Part shown: positions 34,250 to 42,949 of the stretch, in pieces
How positions within the stretch are numbered: position 1 is the stretch's first letter
How the letters are laid out: every line of letters begins with the position of its first letter
NCBI GenBank assembly: GCA_019635775.1
Contig: JAHBYU010000015.1
Coordinates: 1-64,000, forward strand
Origin: Rhizobiaceae bacterium
GTDB taxonomy: Bacteria > Pseudomonadota > Alphaproteobacteria > Rhizobiales > Rhizobiaceae
Direction: 5' to 3'
Length of the DNA: 64,000 bases
Program-made: the position numbers and the translations under genes
The notes under the pieces: model-generated
Told to the model about the DNA's origin: nothing
Databases searched by the model: none
The model's input: the letters and a program-made list of their open reading frames with translations, nothing else

Positions 34250-35485
34250 TCAGGCGCGTCGTCCCCAGAGAACAGGTGCGTATCGCACTGAGAAGAGCAG
34301 GAAAGCGCCGGCCCAGAGCACGCCACCACAGGCAAGCAGATGGGCGTACCAATCTCCGGCAACCGGGGCAGCGACACGCAAGACCGCTCCAGCCGAGACC
34401 ATGCCGTACATGCCGACGACGTACCGGTCGGCGACGATCGGCCGGCCCGTGTGGCCCAGGCTGGCTCTCGTCATGACGGCCAGCGTCATGGTTCCCACAG
34501 CTCCGGCGGTGAGTGCATGAACGGCTGACGAATGGGGAACGATATCGGGTAGTACGACGGCGAGGCCGAGCAGCGCGAGCGCGGCGGCGAGCCACGCATA
34601 GCCAACATGCAGAACCAGGAGGATAGGCTCACGCATCGTCGCCAGCCCGCGCCAGCGGAAAAGCCGCGCAGCAAGCAGTGCTCCTCCGACGCAAAGAAGC
34701 GCGCCGACGGCGGTGTTGTATGGCAACAGCACCCACCCGAAGATCGCGGCAGCTGTGACGCCAAGGGCAGCCCTGTCCAGCTTGCCAAAGGGCGAGGGCA
34801 GGGAGGTGGAGGTTTCCTTGACCAGCCAGTTGCGGGTGAAGCTGGGTACGATGCGCCCGCCAATCAACGCGATGAGCAATCCGGCGACCGCCAGGGCCAG
34901 CCGTTGACCCAGATCGTGGTCCAGGAACCCGGCGTTTGCGAGATGGTCGGCGGCGTTCGCCACACCGAATAATGTGATCATCACGGCCACGGGAGCGTTC
35001 TTCCAGTTCCTGCCCGCAAGCACCTCGCGCCAGATCGCGCAGCCGAGCGTGACTGGAAACGCCATGTCGACCGCCATCGCGAGCCAGGGATCGGGCGAAG
35101 CCAGGCAGGCCGCCCGACCGGCCAGCCACAGCCCCACGAGCACCGCAAGCGGGAGGCCGCTCAGCGGCAGCCGTCCGGTCCAGTTCGGAATGGCGGTGAG
35201 GATGAATCCGGCGATGACAGCAGAGAGGTAGCCGAACAGCATTTCGTGGGCATGCCAATGCATGCCTCCAAACGGTCCGTTGATCTCGAAGCCCCCGAAA
35301 TAGGCTCCGAGCCAGACAGGGATAGCGAGTCCTGCATAAAGCGCTGCGAGAAAGAAGAACGGCCGGAATCCGTAGTGCAGGATCGGCGGCATCGTCCGTA
35401 TGCGGCCGCGGCCATCCCTGGACGTGTCCCCGGACTTCAGCGCGGCCCTTGGGACCGAGCGGTCGGCGGCTGCCGTGCTCATCAT
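34250..35485 (-). CDS. nnrS: NnrS family membrane protein
   Basis: 411 residues with about 12 membrane helices. Family segments: YGFRPFFFLAALYAGL, GGMHWHAHEMLFGYLSAVIAGFILTAIPNWTGR, GRIVPSFTRNWL and the late MTRASLGHTGRP. The histidines in HWHAHE and others are thought to bind haem and copper. NnrS proteins relieve nitrosative stress and are often NnrR targets. It is the last gene of nirK-nirV-orf-nnrS and overlaps the preceding stop. Confidence 0.92.
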   Translation of the reverse strand: MMSTAAADRSVPRAALKSGDTSRDGRGRIRTMPPILHYGFRPFFFLAALYAGLAIPVWLGAYFGGFEINGPFGGMHWHAHEMLFGYLSAVIAGFILTAIPNWTGRLPLSGLPLAVLVGLWLAGRAACLASPDPWLAMAVDMAFPVTLGCAIWREVLAGRNWKNAPVAVMITLFGVANAADHLANAGFLDHDLGQRLALAVAGLLIALIGGRIVPSFTRNWLVKETSTSLPSPFGKLDRAALGVTAAAIFGWVLLPYNTAVGALLCVGGALLAARLFRWRGLATMREPILLVLHVGYAWLAAALALLGLAVVLPDIVPHSSAVHALTAGAVGTMTLAVMTRASLGHTGRPIVADRYVVGMYGMVSAGAVLRVAAPVAGDWYAHLLACGGVLWAGAFLLFSVRYAPVLWGRRA

Positions 35486-35856
35486 GCGTTCCCCTGTCCG
35501 GCGGCGCGGGTGGCGGCGGCTGCCCCGCAGGTCGCAAAGTCGGCAACGTCCTGAAACAGGCCCGCGATCTCGTGGAATGCGCTGCGGTCCGGTTCGTCCG
35601 GCATGAGTTCGTCCAGTTCGCCCAGCAGGGCAAGCACGATCACGATCGCATCGCGCATCTTCCTTGCGTCCGCGAGGCCTGCCGCGCGCCGGACAAGGTC
35701 TTCTTCCAGCCCCGCACGGTCGAGCAGGTCGTTGGCGGCCTCACGGCAGTTGCGGTCCAGACCTGCCTCGGCAATGCCGCGGCGCAGACGCTCGACGACG
35801 GATTCGCTGGCTGCGGGCAGATTTGCGGCAAGCATTCCGAAGGTTCTGGTTCTCAT
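35482..35856 (-). CDS. Hypothetical protein between nirV and nnrS
   Basis: 124 residues from ATG 35856. It is soluble and helical, with no signal peptide: MRTRTFGMLAANLPAASESVVERLRRGIAEAGLDRNCREAANDLLDRAGLEEDLVRRAAGLADARKMRDAIVIVLALLGELDE and so on. It has three cysteines, no clear metal motif, and an alanine-rich tail. It is packed between nirV (8 bases) and nnrS (4-base overlap), so it is expressed with nirK. I do not recognise the family. Confidence 0.75.
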   Translation of the reverse strand: MRTRTFGMLAANLPAASESVVERLRRGIAEAGLDRNCREAANDLLDRAGLEEDLVRRAAGLADARKMRDAIVIVLALLGELDELMPDEPDRSAFHEIAGLFQDVADFATCGAAAATRAAGQGNA

Positions 35857-35864
35857 GACAGTCC

Positions 35865-36758
35865 TCAGGCGGCGTCCGCCGTTGCCCGGCGCAAGGCGCT
35901 TCGCAGCCAGTTCCCTGCTCTCGCGATCATTGAATCCTCGTCGCGGACCAGCCGAAAACCGAGATTCTCCGGTGGCGTCCCGACGGCACACCCGCCGCTC
36001 TTCCCGTCACGGACGAAATTCGACATGTAGGCGCGGTGTCGTCCTTCGAGTACGTGCACTCCGCAGTTGTCGATCACGCTTTCTATCGTACCGTCGGCGC
36101 CCAGCGTCGTCCGGGCGTAGCAGGTCGCGGTCCATTCCCAGACGTTGCCCCCGAAATCCTCAATGCCCCGCGTATTCGGGCCGTAGTGGCCGCGCGCCTT
36201 GGGCTCAGGATCGGCGGGTCGCTTGGCTGCGGCCTCCTCGCGATAGCGCCGCAGCCAACGCACCGATGGGTTGGCTGCATCGTCTGCAGCAGCCGAGAAG
36301 GATTCTCCTCCGAAGCGCTCGGCTGCCGCTGCTGCCGCTTCGATCGCGGTCGGAAGCCGCCAGGTCTGTCCCGTCGCTTTCGAATACCACCGGGCATAGG
36401 CTTCCGCGTCCAGGAAGTTCACGCCCGTGACAGGAATATCCGCCTGGGATGAGGCGGCTTCCGCCGGCTTACAAGCGCCGGCGGCCACGCAGAGGTCGTA
36501 GTCAGCCAGGCTCACCTGCTGCTTCATGATTTGAAATGCCGGCGCGGAAATCCTGTCTACAGGGGCTGCAGCAGGAGTTCCGCCGACGAGAAACTCGCCG
36601 GGCAAAGGATAGTCGAGGACCGCCTCGGCGATCACGACTGTCGGATGCACCTCGTGCAGGGTTGCGTGCCCCGGTTCGCCGCTCATTCCGACGATCGCGA
36701 CGGGAACCGCGAGCGTCGCCGCCGCGCCGATGGCCGCTTCATACAGATGGAGATGCAT
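35865..36758 (-). CDS. nirV: NirV, formylglycine-generating-enzyme-like protein
   Basis: 297 residues. An N-terminal membrane or signal segment (AAIGAAATLAVPVAIVG) leads into an FGE-sulfatase domain: PVTGVNFLDAEAYARWYSKATGQTWRLPTAIEAAAA, GIEDFGGNVWEWT and a final ENLGFRLVRD. The NVWEWT and GFRL motifs are diagnostic. NirV always accompanies nirK-type reductases, and its reaction is unknown. It starts 66 bases after nirK. The ATG at 36758 gives a clean N terminus. Confidence 0.9.
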   Translation of the reverse strand: MHLHLYEAAIGAAATLAVPVAIVGMSGEPGHATLHEVHPTVVIAEAVLDYPLPGEFLVGGTPAAAPVDRISAPAFQIMKQQVSLADYDLCVAAGACKPAEAASSQADIPVTGVNFLDAEAYARWYSKATGQTWRLPTAIEAAAAAAERFGGESFSAAADDAANPSVRWLRRYREEAAAKRPADPEPKARGHYGPNTRGIEDFGGNVWEWTATCYARTTLGADGTIESVIDNCGVHVLEGRHRAYMSNFVRDGKSGGCAVGTPPENLGFRLVRDEDSMIARAGNWLRSALRRATADAA

Positions 36759-36823
36759 GGCTGTGTCCTTTGAAAGGCGGTCCCGTTTTCTGGACCGCCT
36801 CACATCGATGTTGGTTCCAAGGC

Positions 36824-37942
36824 TCAGATCATGGGGATGGGTCCGGGCGCCTCGACCTGCTTCATCAGGTCATCGTCCCAGTCGCCCTCGACAAGAAAGT
36901 GAGCCGTCGCTCCCAGTTCCACCGCCTCGATGAGGTTGTGGTTCACGTAGGCATAGACGCCCGGCTGCAGGAAGGTGTAGAGCGCCGCTCCCGCAGATCC
37001 GCCGCGGATGAACCATGTCTCAAGATCCTTGGCCGGAGGGTTGGCGAATTTGCCTTCTTCCCAGACATAGTCGCCATGTCCGCCGATCAGGTGGGGTCGC
37101 GTGTCGCGGTTGGCCTGGCTGTGGACGATCAGGACGGTTTCCCCGACCTTCGACTTCATGGCATTGTCTCCCGTCAGCGCGCCCTTCGCACCGTTGAAGA
37201 CGACATGGGTGGGGATCAGCCCCTTCATGACTTCGAGGGTGTCGGCGTAAGAGTCGCCATGGCTCTCGTAGGTCTTGAAGTTTCCGTCCTCGTCGCGAGG
37301 AACGTAGAAGTCGTTTTCCCCGATATAGAATACCTGGTCGTAACGGACCTGCTCCCCCTTCTCGTTCTTGAGGCCGTCTCGCGGCAGCACCATGATGGTG
37401 CCGCTCATGCCCGACACGACGTGCCATGGGATCATCGCGCCTTCAGGCGCGCAGTGGTAAACGAAGGTGCCGCTGCGCGTTGCCTTGAAGCGCAGCTTTA
37501 CCTGTTCGCCGGGGTTGATGAGTGTCAGTGCTCCGCCACCCAGCGCCCCCGTCGCCGCATGGAAATCGATGTTGTGCGGCATCGAGTTCGTCTCGGGATT
37601 AATCAGCGTCAACTCGACATAATCGCCCTCGTGCACGACCATCATGGGACCGGGCATGGAACCGTTGAAGGTCATTGCCTGGAACTCGGTTCCGTCATCG
37701 TCGATGACGACCTTCTTCTCGACGATCGGCATGGTGAACTCAACGACCTTCGGCCCTCCGGTGGCGACCTGCTCGTGAGCATGCACGTAAGGCGGCGCCA
37801 CCAATGTGACCCTCTCGCGCGGAAGCGCGGCGATCTCGGCCTCGGTAGCATGGGTCGGGGCGGCCGAAGCGAGCCTGGGCAGCGTCGCGGCGATCGTTCC
37901 GGCGGCGACGGCTCCAAGCAATGCCTGACGACGCGTGAACAT
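36824..37942 (-). CDS. nirK: Copper-containing nitrite reductase
   Basis: 372 residues from ATG 37942 (AGGAG upstream). A Tat-like signal ([18 protein letters not shown]...) precedes two cupredoxin domains. Type 1 copper ligands are His123, Cys164, His174 and Met179; type 2 ligands include His128 and His163 plus a later His. The motifs [12 protein letters not shown] and [17 protein letters not shown] are canonical. It reduces nitrite to NO in the periplasm, fed by pseudoazurin. An exact NnrR-type box lies about 75 bases upstream. Confidence 0.97.
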   Translation of the reverse strand: MFTRRQALLGAVAAGTIAATLPRLASAAPTHATEAEIAALPRERVTLVAPPYVHAHEQVATGGPKVVEFTMPIVEKKVVIDDDGTEFQAMTFNGSMPGPMMVVHEGDYVELTLINPETNSMPHNIDFHAATGALGGGALTLINPGEQVKLRFKATRSGTFVYHCAPEGAMIPWHVVSGMSGTIMVLPRDGLKNEKGEQVRYDQVFYIGENDFYVPRDEDGNFKTYESHGDSYADTLEVMKGLIPTHVVFNGAKGALTGDNAMKSKVGETVLIVHSQANRDTRPHLIGGHGDYVWEEGKFANPPAKDLETWFIRGGSAGAALYTFLQPGVYAYVNHNLIEAVELGATAHFLVEGDWDDDLMKQVEAPGPIPMI

Positions 37943-38010
37943 GAGAGTTCTCCTTTTTCGATCCATCGTTGTCGATGAGGAGAAACTACATCCGGGCAGG
38001 GACGCTCTCT

Positions 38011-38024
38011 TTGCGCTTCCACAA
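38011..38024 (-). promoter_or_regulatory. NnrR-type box upstream of nirK
   Basis: On the + strand TTGCG-cttc-CACAA, an exact match to the element reported upstream of Rhodobacter sphaeroides nirK. Its centre is about 75 bases upstream of the nirK ATG, compatible with a class II promoter and a leader of about 35 bases. Confidence 0.8.
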
Positions 38025-38048
38025 ACTGCGCGCGCTTTGCATCGTTCA

Positions 38049-38082
38049 GCAGGCGAAGCAGGCGAAGCAGGCGAAGCAGGCG
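38049..38082 (+). repeat. Nine-base tandem repeat, about 3.7 copies
   Basis: The unit gcaggcgaa is repeated three times exactly (38049-38075), followed by gcaggcg. It lies just upstream of the NnrR box of nirK and upstream of the acetyltransferase gene on the other strand. The copy number could vary between strains. Confidence 0.85.
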
Positions 38083-38160
38083 GACCGGACCGCTGCATCG
38101 GCGTACAAACGATTTCCGGCGCCGCGGTTTCTTGTTACACCGGTTGCAATTGCTGGAGCT

Positions 38161-38613
38161 ATGGCCATGTCAAAAGTAACCGTCCGACCGTTGCAAGCGT
38201 CCGATCAGGAAGATTGGCGCAGGCTCTGGACCGCGTATCTCGTGTTTTACGAGACCACCGTCCCGGAGGAAGTATACGCGACGACATGGAAAAGGCTGTT
38301 CGATCCGGACGAGTTCGAGCCGAAAGGCTTTCTGGCGTTGATCGACGGCAAGCCGGTCGGGCTGGTCCACTATCTCTATCATCGCAGCTGTTGGTCTCAG
38401 GTGAACAATTGCTACCTGCAGGATCTTTTCACCGATCCATCAGCCCGCGGAGCCGGCGTCGGGCAGACCCTGATCCAGGCGGTCAAGTCTGAAGCGGCCA
38501 GGGTCGGCGTCACCAACGTCTACTGGATGACGCATGAAACGAACCAGGTGGCGCGACGGCTCTACGATCGCGTCGCTCGCCGGACCGGCTTCATCGAATA
38601 CGATTTGTTGTAA
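38161..38613 (+). CDS. GNAT-family N-acetyltransferase
   Basis: 150 residues from ATG 38161; ATG 38167 is an alternative. The GNAT fold is shown by VTVRPLQASDQEDWRRLWTAYL, the strand CYLQDLFTDPSARGAGVGQTLIQAV with the acetyl-CoA loop R-G-x-G-V-G, and YWMTHETNQVARRLYDRVARRTGFIEYDL. The substrate is unknown. It is divergent from nirK with about 220 bases between them. Nothing ties it to denitrification. Confidence 0.88.
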   Translation: MAMSKVTVRPLQASDQEDWRRLWTAYLVFYETTVPEEVYATTWKRLFDPDEFEPKGFLALIDGKPVGLVHYLYHRSCWSQVNNCYLQDLFTDPSARGAGVGQTLIQAVKSEAARVGVTNVYWMTHETNQVARRLYDRVARRTGFIEYDLL

Positions 38614-38837
38614 TCCCCCGCTACCCGCGACTGGACGACCGGTCGTCATCGAGATCGATGGTGTTTGGACAGAAACGTCACCGTTGCACGCAGACAGGTC
38701 CGAAAGACACGAAATCGAAACGTCTCGGGGTTTCAATCGCTGCGTGCAGGCGGTAAACCGGGGCGCGGTCACCATTCGCACACACCTGAATTCCAATGGT
38801 CGTTGCAGGTGCGACTAAAGCGGGCTGCTCTGGGGCG

Positions 38838-39287
38838 ATGTTAACAAAAAAGGGAAAATACGGGCTCAAGGCCCTGGTGTACCTTTCCACCATACCTCCT
38901 GGGCAATTGGCCTTCGTCGGCGACATAGCCGCGAAAAACAACATCCCGAAAAAGTTCCTTGATGCGATCCTGGGCGAGCTGCGCAATGCGGGCTTCGTGC
39001 AGAGCCGCAAGGGCAAGGAAGGTGGCTATCGCCTCGCCAAGGCGCCGAGCGACATCAAGATCGGCCATGTCGTGCGCGTACTGGACGGCCCGCTCGCGCC
39101 GATACCCTGCGCCAGCCGCAGCCAGTATCAGCGTTGCGAAGACTGCGACGAGGCGACCTGCGAGGTCCGTCATATCATGATGGAAGTTCGCCTTGCTGTC
39201 GCGGAACTGCTCGACAACAGGAGCCTTGCCGCGATGCGCGACCCCGCCAATGACGACCTTCTCGAGGATGTCCGCCGCCAAATCTGA
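38838..39287 (+). CDS. Rrf2-family transcriptional regulator
   Basis: 149 residues from ATG 38838. Winged-helix start MLTKKGKYGLKALVYLST, VGDIAAKNNIPKKFLDAILGELRNAGFVQSRKGKEGGYRLAKAP, then a cysteine-rich stretch PCASRSQYQRCEDCDEATCEVRH. Four cysteines with C-x2-C-x4-C spacing suggest metal or Fe-S binding, distinct from the NsrR-like gene at 27.2-27.7 kb. It is followed by the convergent polysaccharide flippase gene. Its targets are unknown. A longer start at 38796 is possible. Confidence 0.88.
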   Translation: MLTKKGKYGLKALVYLSTIPPGQLAFVGDIAAKNNIPKKFLDAILGELRNAGFVQSRKGKEGGYRLAKAPSDIKIGHVVRVLDGPLAPIPCASRSQYQRCEDCDEATCEVRHIMMEVRLAVAELLDNRSLAAMRDPANDDLLEDVRRQI

Positions 39288-39300
39288 GGCCGTGACCTAT

Positions 39301-40668
39301 TCATTCACCGGCGGCTTGCCTGTTGCGCTGTCCCATGAGGCGGAACACGGAGCCATCGAGGCCCGTCAGCCTCTTGGCGGAGTGGCGGAGCATCGCGGTC
39401 ATCAGGATGAACGAAATCGTCGTTGCCGAGACCGCGCCGATGATGCCGAAGAACGGGATCAGCGCGAAGAAGCCGATGGCGCGCACAAGCACCGAAGCCG
39501 CGACGATCCTGAGATACGATCCTTCGTGGCCGGTGAGCATAAGGATCGAGCCCGACGGCCCTGCCGCGGCCACCGCGGCCGTACCGATGCACAATATGGC
39601 CAGTGCCGGATAATAGGCGACATACTCCTCGTTGAAGATGCCAAGCAGGAACTGGCCGGTCACGAGCACGAAGGCCAGGCCGCCCACCGTGACGGCGAGC
39701 GTGATGATCGCGACGGAGTTGAGCAGGCTGTTCAGCTCCCCGAACTGGCGCCGGTAGTAGAGGCCCGGAATATGCCGGGTCGAGAACATGTGCATCGAAT
39801 CCGAGACGGTCGCGAAGATGTTGGCGAGGCGCGTGGTCACGAAATAGGCGCCGGCCACCGCAGGGCTCAGCAGGTAGCTGATGATGATGACGTCGAGATA
39901 CTGGTTGACGGCCTCAAGACCGCTCGACACCCACAGCTTGAACGATCGCGCGCGCCATTCCGCGAGATGGAAGCGAGGGCGCACGGATGCGAAGTCGGGC
40001 AGAATGGCGCGCATTTTCCGGCGCATCAGGATCGCGTGAAGCACGACGCACGCCGCTCCGCCAGCGGCGAACACGAAAAAGACGTAGGTTGCCGACCCGC
40101 TTGCTCCAGTGGCGAAGACCACCGCAAGATAGAGAAGTGCGGGAACGGAGACCATGAGGTTGCCGAAACCGTCCCCGATGCCGACGCCGATGGCGGTGCG
40201 CACGAGATGCGCCGAGACGGTCACGATCACCAGGGCGATCATGTAGAGGGTGACGGCAGTGGTCAGCAGCCAGTCATAGGCGTAGGCCTTCCAGGCGAAA
40301 AATCCGGTGCCGACGACCGCGCAACCCACAAGAACCGTGGTGATGCTGAAGATCAGAGAACCCTTGAGCGTGGCGGTGTCGCCGGCTGCCGTGTATTCGT
40401 TCCACCACCGCATGATCGAAACGTTCTGGCCGAGGCTCGCTATGACCGCGAAAAGGCCGGCCGCTGCGAACAGGACCGAAAAGACGCCGAATCCGTCGGT
40501 GTCGAGCACGCGCGCGGCGAGCATGATGAGCGAGAAATTGGCCAGTATGATCGCCGCCTTCATGACGAAGACCCCGGCGATGCCATGAAGTGCGGGATTG
40601 CGCGCAAGCGTCGCCAGCCGCGCGGCAATTCCCGCAAGCCGGCGGTTTCGACCTTCCTCAGCGGACAT
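39301..40668 (-). CDS. Polysaccharide flippase (Wzx/MVF-type membrane protein)
   Basis: 455 residues from ATG 40668, overlapping the upstream acyltransferase stop by 11 bases. It has twelve or more membrane helices, starting GIAGVFVMKAAIILANFSLIMLAARVLDTDGFGVFSVLFAAAG, the normal opening of polysaccharide flippases. It would flip lipid-linked repeat units to the periplasm. It is the last gene of the minus-strand half of the cluster. Confidence 0.88.
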   Translation of the reverse strand: MSAEEGRNRRLAGIAARLATLARNPALHGIAGVFVMKAAIILANFSLIMLAARVLDTDGFGVFSVLFAAAGLFAVIASLGQNVSIMRWWNEYTAAGDTATLKGSLIFSITTVLVGCAVVGTGFFAWKAYAYDWLLTTAVTLYMIALVIVTVSAHLVRTAIGVGIGDGFGNLMVSVPALLYLAVVFATGASGSATYVFFVFAAGGAACVVLHAILMRRKMRAILPDFASVRPRFHLAEWRARSFKLWVSSGLEAVNQYLDVIIISYLLSPAVAGAYFVTTRLANIFATVSDSMHMFSTRHIPGLYYRRQFGELNSLLNSVAIITLAVTVGGLAFVLVTGQFLLGIFNEEYVAYYPALAILCIGTAAVAAAGPSGSILMLTGHEGSYLRIVAASVLVRAIGFFALIPFFGIIGAVSATTISFILMTAMLRHSAKRLTGLDGSVFRLMGQRNRQAAGE

Positions 40669-41773
40669 TAGGCGCGTAGTTCCTGAGGAAGTTCTTGATG
40701 GGCTTGGCGTGATGGTAGATCTGCGCCACGGCGAATCCTGCCAGGGTGAACGTCTTCGTATGGTTGCGCAGTGGCGTTTCGTCAACGCGGAAATGGGTCT
40801 TGTAGCCCGTATTCCCGAGACCCATGTCGAAAATGCTGTGACCTTCCTCGAAGCGCTGTTTTATGACGCGGAAGATCAGCTGGAGGCCGGGTGACTGCTT
40901 GCCGAGCTTGTCGATGTCGGCCCCGATCAGGACGGCATGGAAATCGCCGTCGCCTGTCGGGCCGAAGATCACGGCAACGGGAACGCCACCGGCATAGCTG
41001 ACATAGGTCGCTGATTCGCCGGTCGCGCGGCCGGCGATTGCGCAGTCGCGGTAGAATTCGAAATAGACAGGATTGTTGATCAGCCCGTCGGTGAAGCGTT
41101 CGGCATGCCAGGCGAGCATAAGGTCGAACGCACGCCTGATTTCCTCTTCGGTGGTGGCCAGCCGATGCTCGTACCCGCCGAAATCACGTTCGGTCTGCCG
41201 CTGCAGCCTGCCGAGTTCCTTCGAGAACTTGCGCCGCACGGTTCGGCGTTGCCAGGCGTCGAAATCGTCGCCAACCTCGCTGTGGTATGCTGCATTTTCG
41301 GCAGGGCTGCTCGTCGACTTCCGCACGATGAGACCGACGTCGAAATCGTCCTCGCGCACCTTGCGGAACATGACGATGTCGCAGTCCTTCATCTCGGCGG
41401 CGATGCGCCGGACGAGGAACGGGTCTGCGGCGATCGCCGTCAGAACGCTGCGATCCCCGACAATCGAATTGTAGTCGCAGACGTCGAAATCGGCCGGCGA
41501 GAGTATTCGCACGCCCCGGCTGCGCTGGAGGACGAAGGGGATAAGCGCCAGCAGCCTGCCATCGGCCCGATCGCGGACGGTCAGGGTGCGCTGACTGGCA
41601 CCAAGGTTCGGGACCAGTCGCTTGTGCACCATGTCCATCCAGAGCGGCGCCTGGAAAGCGGTGGCTCGGTCAGGCCGATAAAATGTGCGATACTCGTCCG
41701 AAAGAAAGTCGAAAGATGGCTCGATCCGCACATCGGCTCGAAGCCCGGGCGAAGACTGATCGACAGGCTCCAC
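40658..41773 (-). CDS. FemAB/BioF2-like acyltransferase, first copy
   Basis: 371 residues. A GNAT_6 (CelD/BioF2-like) protein: WQRRTVRRKFSKELGRLQRQTER, DLMLAWHAERFTDG, VPVAVIFGPTGDGDFHAVLIGADIDKLGKQSPGLQLIFRVIKQRFEEGHSIFDMGLGNTGYKTHF. The end motif FD(M/L)G-x-G-x-x-x-YK is typical. Members transfer acyl or aminoacyl groups in polysaccharide and peptidoglycan modification. It lies between the cupin gene and the flippase gene, so it probably decorates the repeat unit. Confidence 0.87.
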   Translation of the reverse strand: MEPVDQSSPGLRADVRIEPSFDFLSDEYRTFYRPDRATAFQAPLWMDMVHKRLVPNLGASQRTLTVRDRADGRLLALIPFVLQRSRGVRILSPADFDVCDYNSIVGDRSVLTAIAADPFLVRRIAAEMKDCDIVMFRKVREDDFDVGLIVRKSTSSPAENAAYHSEVGDDFDAWQRRTVRRKFSKELGRLQRQTERDFGGYEHRLATTEEEIRRAFDLMLAWHAERFTDGLINNPVYFEFYRDCAIAGRATGESATYVSYAGGVPVAVIFGPTGDGDFHAVLIGADIDKLGKQSPGLQLIFRVIKQRFEEGHSIFDMGLGNTGYKTHFRVDETPLRNHTKTFTLAGFAVAQIYHHAKPIKNFLRNYAPNVR

Positions 41774-41801
41774 GTGTCTAACCTTCCCGCCAGCAAGGCG
41801 C

Positions 41802-42737
41802 TCAGCGAATGCTTGCGCGCCCGAGCGGGGAGTTCAGGTCGATGCGGAAATCGCGCTTCTTGATTCCGTCGCCCTTTATCTGCCTGCCAAGCTTTTTCCA
41901 AATGAAGGCGGCCCCGGCCTTTGGATACACGTGAAGGCCATTGTCTGCCGTCGAGGGGTTCTTCACCCCGAGCGTCCGACGCAGCACGCCGTTGCCGTAG
42001 TGCACGGCGTACGCGTTCCAGATTTCCTTCGTCCAATGTTCCATCGTCACGGAGATGTTCAGGCAATCATGGTTGTGAACCCGGTGCGGCGCGTAAAGCG
42101 GCCAGGTGACCATTTCGCCTGGTTTCAGGTCGACGACAGTTGCGTAGTCGTCGAACCATTTCTCGTAGGGCATGTCCTCGCCGGTCTCGCGCAGCAGGAT
42201 CTTCTCGATGTTCTGCGGCTTGATGAATATTTTCGAGCGAGGATAGATGTAGACGCTCTTGCTGCCCTCGATCTGCCAGAGCGACTGGCCCTGGATGTCG
42301 GAGTGGTAGAAGACGTTCGCGTTCGGCGATGAGATCAGGATGCCGAGGTTGCGTTTCGACGTACGGAAGCCCGGCATGCGCGCTTCGAATTCGTCGAACA
42401 CGTCGTCCAGCAGTTTCCTGTACTCGGGAGCCCAGTCCATGACGCGGCGGATATTCATCCACATGCGGCCCTTTTCGATGGCATGGATGGCGTCGATCCC
42501 GCTCGCGCCGCCCAGCTCGCCTTCCATCGTCGCGGGGTCGTCGATCTCGGTCCCCCTTGCGCGAATGCCCAGATGTTCAGCCGGACAACGCTCGATGACG
42601 CGGCCGAGAGCCTCGCGCGTGAACAAGCCGGTTTCGATCAGCCGGTGGTTGAGCCTGACAAGTTCGACACCGAACAACTCCGCATGGCGTGGTTCCCAAT
42701 TGGAGATGATGTCTTTTTGCACGACCACGGAATTCAT
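41802..42737 (-). CDS. JmjC-like cupin protein
   Basis: 311 residues with no signal peptide. The central cupin barrel carries a likely Fe(II) triad: His145-x-Asp147 in NVFYHSDIQGQSLWQIEG and His218 in PLYAPHRVHNHD. SVYIYPR and LKPGEMVTWPLY are typical of the JmjC/cupin_8 family, which includes 2-oxoglutarate hydroxylases acting on proteins or small molecules. In this cluster it lies between two acyltransferase genes. A role hydroxylating a repeat-unit substituent or a donor is inference. The ends contain no other domain. Confidence 0.8.
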   Translation of the reverse strand: MNSVVVQKDIISNWEPRHAELFGVELVRLNHRLIETGLFTREALGRVIERCPAEHLGIRARGTEIDDPATMEGELGGASGIDAIHAIEKGRMWMNIRRVMDWAPEYRKLLDDVFDEFEARMPGFRTSKRNLGILISSPNANVFYHSDIQGQSLWQIEGSKSVYIYPRSKIFIKPQNIEKILLRETGEDMPYEKWFDDYATVVDLKPGEMVTWPLYAPHRVHNHDCLNISVTMEHWTKEIWNAYAVHYGNGVLRRTLGVKNPSTADNGLHVYPKAGAAFIWKKLGRQIKGDGIKKRDFRIDLNSPLGRASIR

Positions 42738-42949
42738 TCTGCCGCGCTCCTCTGCTGTTCCGCGAAATCCCGTCGCGAAACCTTAACGATTTTTCCGCAA
42801 GACCCGGCTTGCTTTTACTGGCTGGTCTTCGGAACCGGACCGATTACAGCTTGTGTAGATAGCGCGAAACCCGCGCAACATGTGTAAATACGGCACCTCA
42901 AGATGGAGCGCCGGTTAACAGCAAGTTACCGCTCGGCCTCGCATTTTAT

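Noticed and set aside
38049-38082. CRISPR array
   Set aside because: Units are nine bases with no spacers; a simple tandem repeat. No CRISPR array or cas gene was seen in the window.
37943-38098. N-terminal extension of nirK by 52 codons
   Set aside because: It would run through the NnrR box and the nine-base tandem repeats; ATG 37942 has a good ribosome site and starts a Tat signal.
39193-40671. 492-codon frame antisense to the flippase
   Set aside because: Shadow of a membrane protein (His, Asp, Arg rich); the sense strand has membrane helices and a normal start.
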